Source of the DNA: Acidimicrobiia bacterium
GTDB taxonomy: Bacteria > Actinomycetota > Acidimicrobiia > IMCC26256 > BP-133
Reading direction: 5' to 3'
NCBI GenBank assembly: GCA_025923175.1
Contig: JAICGL010000086.1
Coordinates: 1-10,487 of the forward strand
Length of the DNA: 10,487 bases
Shown piece after piece: positions 1 to 5,461 of the stretch. The notes beneath the pieces were generated by a model. That model saw nothing but the letters and a program-made list of their open reading frames with translations. It had not been told where the DNA came from and made no database searches. The number at the start of each line of letters is the position of its first letter. Positions within the stretch are counted from its first letter, which is position 1. A program made the translations under genes and the position numbers.

Positions 1-985
1 TCACCTCGTCGTAGGCCTTCACGTAGGCCCGGCCCGTCGGGTTGTTGATGTAGAGGATCGCGACGCGCTTGGCCTTCTGGTTCTCCGCCTGGTACTTGGC
101 CAGCATGTGGGCCTCGGTCACGGCCGAGGCGGAGACCGGGAAGGTCCAGGCGCCCTTGTACTGCGGCTCGCCCCAGCCGTCGGCCCCAATGTGGGGGATC
201 TTCTTCTCGTCGAGGTAGGGGGTGAGCGGGTCGGACGTGTTGACCGACATGATGCAGCAGATGGCGAAGACCTTCTCCCGCTCCACGAGGTCGCGGGCGG
301 CGTTCATGCCCTTGGTGCCGTCCCAGGCGTCGTCCCGGACGAGCACGTCGAGCTTGCGGCCGTTGATCCCGCCGGTGTCGTTGATCTCCTGCAGCTTCGC
401 CCGCCCGGCGTAGGACAGGTCGTCACCGAAGGAGCCCACCGGGCCGGAGTAGATGCCGATGTGGCCGACCTTGATCGACGACGGGGTCACCCCGACGTCG
501 GTTGCGCCGCCGGCGCCCCCCGGGGCCGGGGCCGCGGGCGCACCGCCGGCCGGCGCCTCGCTTGCCGCCGACTTACGCGCCGGAGCGGTCGTCTTGCTGC
601 CGCCGCCCGACGCCCCCGACCCGGTTCCGGCTCCAGCACCGGAACCGGATGCCGTAGCACCGCCCGTAGCGCTGTTCGACCCGCCCGCCGAAGACGCACC
701 GCCCGTCGCGCCGCCGGATCCACCAGAGGAGGCGCCGGCGCTGCCGCCCACGGCGCCCGTACCGGTGTCTGTCCCGCCCGACGCGGCCGCGCCGGGGTCA
801 CCGACGGCGCCTGTCGTGCCGGCGTCACCGGCGGAATAGCCGTCGCCTGTGGCGGCGCCGCCTCCGGCGGCGACGTTCTGGCTCTGGGCGTTGAGCGCCT
901 CCTTCTGAGCGGCGCTCCCTCCGCAGGCAGCGGAGATGAGCGATCCCGCAGTCAGCAGGACGAAGACAAGCCGGCGCGATGCCAT
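1..985 (-). CDS. ABC transporter substrate-binding lipoprotein, branched-chain amino acid type (3' end outside window)
   Basis: Cell-surface solute receptor feeding an ABC importer; the substrate cannot be read from sequence. The 328 visible residues begin with a lipoprotein signal: Arg4-Arg5, a hydrophobic stretch at 6-20 and a lipobox with Ala19-Ala20 before Cys21. Residues of about 22-160 are almost only Gly, Ala, Ser, Thr and Pro, a very long flexible tether. The folded domain starts near residue 165 with VTPSSIKVGHIGIYSGPVGS, typical of the LivJ/Peripla_BP_6 family. It continues with an INDTGGINGRKLDVLVRDD stretch, a Cys-Cys pair in FAICCIM, and PHIGADGWGEPQY. The frame is open to the left edge, so perhaps 200 residues are missing, judged by family size. 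The ATG at 985 is preceded by AAGGGGG five bases upstream, which fixes the start. It lies 73 bp downstream of the synthetase-like gene on the same strand. Permease and ATPase genes may follow outside the window. Confidence 0.9.
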   Translation of the reverse strand, partial: MASRRLVFVLLTAGSLISAACGGSAAQKEALNAQSQNVAAGGGAATGDGYSAGDAGTTGAVGDPGAAASGGTDTGTGAVGGSAGASSGGSGGATGGASSAGGSNSATGGATASGSGAGAGTGSGASGGGSKTTAPARKSAASEAPAGGAPAAPAPGGAGGATDVGVTPSSIKVGHIGIYSGPVGSFGDDLSYAGRAKLQEINDTGGINGRKLDVLVRDDAWDGTKGMNAARDLVEREKVFAICCIMSVNTSDPLTPYLDEKKIPHIGADGWGEPQYKGAWTFPVSASAVTEAHMLAKYQAENQKAKRVAILYINNPTGRAYVKAYDEV

Positions 986-990
986 GCAAT

Positions 991-997
991 CCCCCTT
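991..997 (-). promoter_or_regulatory. Shine-Dalgarno site of the lipoprotein gene
   Basis: On the minus strand AAGGGGG ends five bases before the ATG at 985. It supports that start, which also places a complete lipoprotein signal at the N-terminus. Confidence 0.8.
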
Positions 998-1029
998 TTG
1001 AGCGCGCGGAAAGGACGGCCCTCGGCATC

Positions 1030-1047
1030 ACGCTGCGCGCGCAGCGT
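1030..1047. repeat. Perfect 18-bp palindrome upstream of the lipoprotein gene
   Basis: ACGCTGCGCGCGCAGCGT reads the same on both strands. It begins 12 bases after the stop of the synthetase-like gene and ends 45 bases before the lipoprotein ATG. With no loop bases it is better read as a DNA operator for a dimeric regulator than as an RNA hairpin. No T-run follows on the minus strand, so it is not a classical terminator. The neighbouring LuxR-type regulator is one candidate binder, but nothing in the sequence proves this. Confidence 0.6.
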
Positions 1048-1058
1048 TCCCCCTGCCT

Positions 1059-2456
1059 TCACTGGCCGTCACCTCCCCCGACGGATGCAGCCGAGCGACG
1101 GTAGGTCTCTTCATCTACCGAGGCCCGCGTAGGTGTTACGGGTTCCTGTACGTCCGATACGCGTTCGTGACCTAACGCGAACGTCAGCCAGCCGTTGACG
1201 TCCCGGCTGACCCGGTGTCCGGTGCGGATCCAGCCGTCCCGGCGGCGGAGGGCCAGCTCACCGACCCGCCCGGCCGGCAGGGCCTCGCCGTCGCCGCCGA
1301 GGACATCCATTTCGAGCAGCCCGGCCGGCGGCCGCCCGAACGACCCCACGGGCCCGACCCCGACAGGGTTGTAGGCGAACGCCCCCTCGGGGTTGCCGTA
1401 CCACTCCAGCACCCGCACCGCGAACCGCTCCTCGAACGGCCGCCAGATCTCCCGGGGCATGCCGGTCGAGACGACGAGGCGGACGGGGTGGGTCCGGTCT
1501 TTGCGGGACGATGCCGCCCGGTAGACAGCCGTGGCCAGCCCGTCGCCGTTGGCCCAGGTGGTGCAGCGGTGGTCGATGCAGATCTCCCACAGCCGGGCGG
1601 GGTCTGGTTCCCGGCTGACCACCGCGTGGTGGATGGCGCCGAGGACGGCCGGCACGACCGTGGCCGTGAGGACGTTGGGGTCACACAGGGGCAGGCCGGT
1701 ATAGGCGACGTCGTCGGGCCGGTAGCCGAAGAAGCCGGGGACGAGGCGCCACAGCAGGAGCCGCTCGTGGGGAATCTCGACACCGCTGACGTCGCCGTTT
1801 CCAGCCGAGACCGGCACGACGAGCCACGGCGTCGTCGCGTCGTCGACGTGCTCGCCGGGGTCGCGCCCGGAGGCCCCGTCCGGCGGGTCATGGAGGACGG
1901 GTTGGGTGGCCGAGTGGTCGAGGCCGGCAGCCCGGCCTTCGGGGGTGGAGACCACCAGGCTCTTGACGCCGGTGCGGTCGATGACGCCGGCGAGCCCACT
2001 CTCGGCGAGGCGGTAGTCGGCGGTGATCAGGGCGGCGCAGCCGAGCGCCCGGAGGGTGGTCTCGACGAACGTGTCGGACGCTTCCGGGTCGAGCGGCACC
2101 ACCGGCACGGCCAGCTTGGCTCCGGCGACGAGGGTGTGAAGGAGGGCGGGGTGGTTGCGCAGCAGGACGGCGATCCGCATCCCGGGCCGCACACCCAGGC
2201 GGAGGAGGGCGTCGGCCACCACGACGCTGCCGGTGGCGAGATCGGCGGCGGTGACCCGCTCGGCCGGTCGGGACCCGTTCTCGAAGACGAAGACGTTGCG
2301 CAGCGGGTCGCGCGCCGCCTCCGCGGCCACCACTCGACTGAGGACGACCCCCGCGAGCGGAGGCGCCCCGCCGCCTCCCTCCCCCGGGCCGGACACGACG
2401 GGCAGGATAGAGAGCGCAGGCTGAGAGCCACCCGAGTGAGAGTTACGGGTTCTCAA
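1059..2456 (-). CDS. Truncated, probably inactive acyl-CoA synthetase-like protein (ANL superfamily, FATP-like)
   Basis: Resembles the large N-terminal domain of AMP-forming acyl-CoA synthetases, closest in style to FATP/FadD enzymes. Visible landmarks are the early GVRPGMRIAVLLRNHPALLH block (88-107), the FATP-like stretch ending DPARLWEICIDHRCTTWANG (285-304), STGMPREIWRPFEERF (330-345), and EWYGNPEGAFAYNPVG (351-366), which matches the YGxTE motif except for Thr to Pro. The ATP loop is degraded: where family members read SGTTGxPKG, residues 217-225 read SAGNGDVSG, losing both Thr and the Lys. The later TGD motif is TGH (412-414). At 465 residues the C-terminal lid domain with its catalytic Lys is absent. 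Adenylation therefore looks unlikely, and ligand binding or a regulatory role is inference. The TTG start at 2456 has no clear ribosome site and is uncertain; in-frame GTG codons lie inside. It follows the regulator gene by 27 bp, suggesting one transcript. Confidence 0.75.
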   Translation of the reverse strand: MRTRNSHSGGSQPALSILPVVSGPGEGGGGAPPLAGVVLSRVVAAEAARDPLRNVFVFENGSRPAERVTAADLATGSVVVADALLRLGVRPGMRIAVLLRNHPALLHTLVAGAKLAVPVVPLDPEASDTFVETTLRALGCAALITADYRLAESGLAGVIDRTGVKSLVVSTPEGRAAGLDHSATQPVLHDPPDGASGRDPGEHVDDATTPWLVVPVSAGNGDVSGVEIPHERLLLWRLVPGFFGYRPDDVAYTGLPLCDPNVLTATVVPAVLGAIHHAVVSREPDPARLWEICIDHRCTTWANGDGLATAVYRAASSRKDRTHPVRLVVSTGMPREIWRPFEERFAVRVLEWYGNPEGAFAYNPVGVGPVGSFGRPPAGLLEMDVLGGDGEALPAGRVGELALRRRDGWIRTGHRVSRDVNGWLTFALGHERVSDVQEPVTPTRASVDEETYRRSAASVGGGDGQ

Positions 2457-2483
2457 TGAGGTTGTTACGTGGGTGGTGCGGTT

Positions 2484-5390
2484 CTACTGGCGTCGCGGGC
2501 GATCGACGAGGCCCAACGTGGCTGCCCGCTGGGAAAACTCCCGCTTCGAGTGGACGCCAAGCTTGGCGTAGACGTTGGCCAGGTGCCCCTCGACGGTGCG
2601 GCGGCTGATGAAGAGTTCCTGAGCGATCTCGGCGGCCGTCAGGCGCAGGGCGGCTAGCCGGGCCACCTCCAGCTCCCGGGCGGTGAGCGAGGCGGGCCCC
2701 ATCGCCGCCGCAGCCGCTCGCCGCCCGGAGGCGCCGAGGCCCCGGAGCGCCTCGACCGTCCGGTCCCGCCGGGGGACGGCCTGGCAGCGGTCGAAGGCGC
2801 TCACCGCCCGCTCCAGGGCGTCGACCGCCTCGGCCCGGTCCTCGGTTGCCCGCCCGAGGACGTCGAGGGCCCGCCCGAGCAGGACGTCGTAGCCGGAGCC
2901 GTCGAGAAGCGCCACGGCCGCCTGGGCGGGAGGTACGGCGCCGTCGGCATCGCCCGTCTCGAGCGCCAGCTGGGCCCGGCCGAGACTGGAGATCGCCCGG
3001 TGCAGGTCACGGTCGATCTCCTTGGCGAGGCGCTCGAGCTGTTCGACGGCCTTCTCAGCCTCTGCTGGCCGCCCCGCCGCCAGGCACACCTCGACGAGGT
3101 CGATGATCACGGGCGGCGCCAGGGCGGTGGCGCCCATGGCCACCATCCCTTCGGCCGCCCGGCTGAGATGATCCCGGGCCACGTCGAGCTGCCCCTCGGC
3201 CCGGGCCAGGAGGCCGTAGGCGTGGCGGGCGATGTCGGTGGCCATGTACCACGACGAGTCGCCGTACACCCGGCGGGCGGAGGCGACATGGCGGCGGGCC
3301 TCGTCGATCTCGCCGATCTCGACCGTGGCCAGGGCGGCGATCGACATTCCCACGCCGCGCCGGCGGCTGCTGATCCCGAGCGACTGGGTGAGGGCCTCCT
3401 GGGTGCAGCGCAGCGCCCCGGGAAGGTCGCCGGCGAGCCAGCGGACGTGGCTCTCGAGCTCCAGCACGTTGCCTTCCCGCCAGGCGGGGTTGGCCTCCTT
3501 GGCCTCGGTGAAACAGCGGAGCGCCTCTTCGAGGCGGCCTTCGATGCCCAGCGACCAGCCGAGCGACATCACGTTCCACGTGATCCGGTAGGGGCTCCCG
3601 TCGGCTCTGGCCTCGGCCACGCTGTTGCGCAGCATGGCCTCCGCCTCCGTGAACCGGCCCTGGTAGAAGAGGACGGTGCCGAGGACGCCGACGGCCCGGG
3701 CGGCGGCGGCCCGCTCCCCGGCTTCCTCGGCGGCGGCGGCCACTTGCCGGCAGCCCTTCTCCAGCGCGGGCAGGTCGCCGGCCAGGCCCTTCACGTAGGC
3801 GGCCTCGAGGGCGGCGAGCAGCATGCCCGAGCGGTCACCGGCCCGGGTGAAGAGGTCGATGGCCTGGGCGGCGGTGGCGGCGGCCTGGTCGAGCTGGCCC
3901 GTCCCCCAGGCCAGGAGGCTGGTGAGGCGCGACTTGATGCTGGCCCGCTGGAGGAGGTCGCCGCTGCCCTCCAGGTGGGCGTCGATGGCCCGCAGCGCGT
4001 CGATGGCGGCCGAGAAGTCGGCGTCGGCCCGGTGGTCGAAGACCCATTCCGCTCGTCCGACAAAGGCGTCGGCGACCTCGACCCAGCGCCGGTCGCCGGC
4101 CGGGAGCAGCTCGACGAGGGCGGCCAGGATCCGCAGGGCCTCGCCGTAGACGCTCCGCTCCTCGGCCTGGTGGAGGGCGTCGGCCAGCACGGCCAGGGCC
4201 TCGGCGTCGCCCACGTCGGCCGAACGGGCGAAGTGGGGGGCGGCCTCGCCGAGACGCCCCATCGTCAGGAGCACCCGGCCCACCTGGCGGTGGAGGACCA
4301 CCCGCCGGGCGCCCACGATGCTCTCGTAGACCGTCTCCTGAATCAGGGGGTGGGAGATCTCGTAGGAGAACGTGCGGCCCCGACGGGTCTCCGACACGAA
4401 CCGGGACCGCACGAGCGCCTGAAGCGAAGGGCCGAGGTCCTCCAGCGGCCGGTCGCAGAGGACGACGACGTCGCCCAGTTCTACCCGCCCGCCGGCGACT
4501 GCGAGCACCTCCATGACGCTGCGCTGGCTTTCGTCGAGGAGCTCCATGCGGACCCGGACCCGCTCCGCCAGCCCCTCCGGCAAGGACCGCAGCGCCGGAC
4601 GGGAGAGGTCGGCGCCCTCCTCGACGAGGGCCTGGAGGAGGCCGAGGACGAACAGCGGGTTGCCCTGGGCCCGGCTGCCCAGCCAGTCGATCAGCTCCGG
4701 CTCGGCCGCCGCGCCGATGACCTCTTCGGACAGTTCCCGGACGGCATCGCTCGGCAGGGGGCCGATGTCGACCCGGTGCAGCGCGCCGATCTGTTCCAGG
4801 TCGAGCAGCACCCGCTGGGCCACGGTGTGCTCGGCCAGCTCGCCGGGGCGGGCGGAGGCCACGACGAGGAGTCGTTCGGTGGACAGGCTGCCGGCCAGGT
4901 AGTGAAGGGCATCCCACGAGGAGGCGTCGGCCAGGTGGACGTCGTCGAGGACGACGACGACCGGTGCCTGATCGGCCAGGTTGGCCAGCAGGACGGCCAG
5001 GCCCTCCAGCAGGCGGGGCCGGGGAGGCTCCCGGTCGGGGGCGGCTCCCCGCACCACGGCGACACTGCGGAGCAGGGAGGCGAGGTCGTCGAGGAAACCG
5101 CCACAGAGGGCGGCGACGTCGGGCTTGGGCAGGGTGCGCAGGTGCCGCTCGAGCGCTTCGACCCAGAGCCCGAAGGAGGCGGTGTCACCGAGGGGGTGGG
5201 CCCGGGCAGACAGCTCGATCGACGCCCGGCGCCGGTCCTCCAGCGCCTCGGCTGCCAGGCGCGTCTTACCCATGCCCGGCTCGCCCACGACGAGGACGAA
5301 GCGGAATTCTCCGGCCGCGGCGCGCTGCCACTGGCTGTCCAACTCGGCGATCTCTGGCCCGCGCCCGACGATCCTGGTTCTCCAGGGCAT
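2484..5390 (-). CDS. LuxR-family transcriptional regulator with N-terminal STAND ATPase and TPR-like region
   Basis: Large cytoplasmic ATP-dependent transcription regulator of the MalT/LAL type, 968 residues from the ATG at 5390. Domain order: a leading IVGRGPEIAEL segment (7-17); Walker A GEPGMGKT (36-43); Walker B VVVVLDDVH (144-152); a GNPLFV motif typical of STAND ATPases; a winged-helix-like part; then a long helical region of TPR-like repeats (for example LEEALRCFTEAKEANP and LDVARDHLSRAAEG) to about residue 880. The last 67 residues are a LuxR/NarL helix-turn-helix with LTARELEVARLAA, AEIAQELFISRRTVEGHL and YAKLGVHSK. In this family an inducer bound by the helical repeats triggers ATP-driven assembly on DNA; the inducer here is unknown. 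A longer reading from GTG at 5444 adds 18 residues, but that codon lies inside a hairpin and lacks a ribosome site. The ATG at 5390 has GGGAGG four bases upstream. Confidence 0.9.
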   Translation of the reverse strand: MPWRTRIVGRGPEIAELDSQWQRAAAGEFRFVLVVGEPGMGKTRLAAEALEDRRRASIELSARAHPLGDTASFGLWVEALERHLRTLPKPDVAALCGGFLDDLASLLRSVAVVRGAAPDREPPRPRLLEGLAVLLANLADQAPVVVVLDDVHLADASSWDALHYLAGSLSTERLLVVASARPGELAEHTVAQRVLLDLEQIGALHRVDIGPLPSDAVRELSEEVIGAAAEPELIDWLGSRAQGNPLFVLGLLQALVEEGADLSRPALRSLPEGLAERVRVRMELLDESQRSVMEVLAVAGGRVELGDVVVLCDRPLEDLGPSLQALVRSRFVSETRRGRTFSYEISHPLIQETVYESIVGARRVVLHRQVGRVLLTMGRLGEAAPHFARSADVGDAEALAVLADALHQAEERSVYGEALRILAALVELLPAGDRRWVEVADAFVGRAEWVFDHRADADFSAAIDALRAIDAHLEGSGDLLQRASIKSRLTSLLAWGTGQLDQAAATAAQAIDLFTRAGDRSGMLLAALEAAYVKGLAGDLPALEKGCRQVAAAAEEAGERAAAARAVGVLGTVLFYQGRFTEAEAMLRNSVAEARADGSPYRITWNVMSLGWSLGIEGRLEEALRCFTEAKEANPAWREGNVLELESHVRWLAGDLPGALRCTQEALTQSLGISSRRRGVGMSIAALATVEIGEIDEARRHVASARRVYGDSSWYMATDIARHAYGLLARAEGQLDVARDHLSRAAEGMVAMGATALAPPVIIDLVEVCLAAGRPAEAEKAVEQLERLAKEIDRDLHRAISSLGRAQLALETGDADGAVPPAQAAVALLDGSGYDVLLGRALDVLGRATEDRAEAVDALERAVSAFDRCQAVPRRDRTVEALRGLGASGRRAAAAAMGPASLTARELEVARLAALRLTAAEIAQELFISRRTVEGHLANVYAKLGVHSKREFSQRAATLGLVDRPRRQ

Positions 5391-5394
5391 CTGT

Positions 5395-5400
5395 CCTCCC
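5395..5400 (-). promoter_or_regulatory. Shine-Dalgarno site deciding the start of the LuxR regulator
   Basis: GGGAGG on the minus strand is followed by ACAG and then the ATG at 5390. This is far better than anything before the upstream GTG at 5444. The leader can also fold: CTGTC (minus strand, 5420-5416) can pair with GACAG (5395-5391), next to this site, with a small CCCT/AGGG stem inside. Confidence 0.75.
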
Positions 5401-5421
5401 GCCCTGAAGGGTACTGACAGG

Positions 5422-5450
5422 CTCTTCGTGCGACACGTCGCCACGAAGAG
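5422..5450. repeat. Strong hairpin between glnD and the regulator gene
   Basis: The 9-base arm CTCTTCGTG (5422-5430) is exactly complementary to CACGAAGAG (5442-5450). Inside it CGAC (5431-5434) pairs with GTCG (5437-5440), leaving a 2-base loop and one bulged C at 5441, for a stem of about 13 pairs. It begins 11 bases after the glnD stop in the direction of transcription. No T-run follows on the minus strand, so it is not a textbook terminator for glnD. It could be an RNA processing or stabilising stem that separates the two blocks, or an operator for the regulator that follows. Confidence 0.7.
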
Positions 5451-5461
5451 TTGAAATGTTT

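Noticed and set aside
107..1132. Plus-strand open frame of 341 codons over the lipoprotein gene.
   Set aside because: It is a shadow of the Gly/Ala/Ser-rich linker and the receptor domain read on the minus strand; its own translation is Arg/Gly/Ala-rich with no recognisable domain.
1161..1185. GTTCG/CGAAC inverted repeat near the 3' end of the synthetase-like gene.
   Set aside because: Only five pairs with a ten-base loop, inside coding sequence; expected by chance.
1135..2452. The 11-base string GTTACGGGTTC occurs at 1135-1145 and again at 2442-2452, near both ends of the synthetase-like gene.
   Set aside because: Several 11-base repeats are expected by chance in 10 kb, the flanks differ, and there is no transposase or other sign of insertion.
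2442..2468. GTTAC at 2442 and 2464 are 22 bp apart, the spacing of two GlnR a-sites.
   Set aside because: The intervening and following GAAAC-type half-sites are missing, so this is not a GlnR box.
3000..5417. Very long plus-strand open frame opposite the LuxR regulator (also similar ones opposite glnD, amtB and the synthetase-like gene).
   Set aside because: These antisense frames arise from high GC in the third codon position. Their translations are low-complexity Gly/Arg/Pro/Asp-rich sequence without family motifs, while the minus strand carries clear domains.
5391..5444. Upstream start of the LuxR regulator at GTG 5444.
   Set aside because: That codon lies in the hairpin at 5422-5450 and has no ribosome site; ATG 5390 has GGGAGG.
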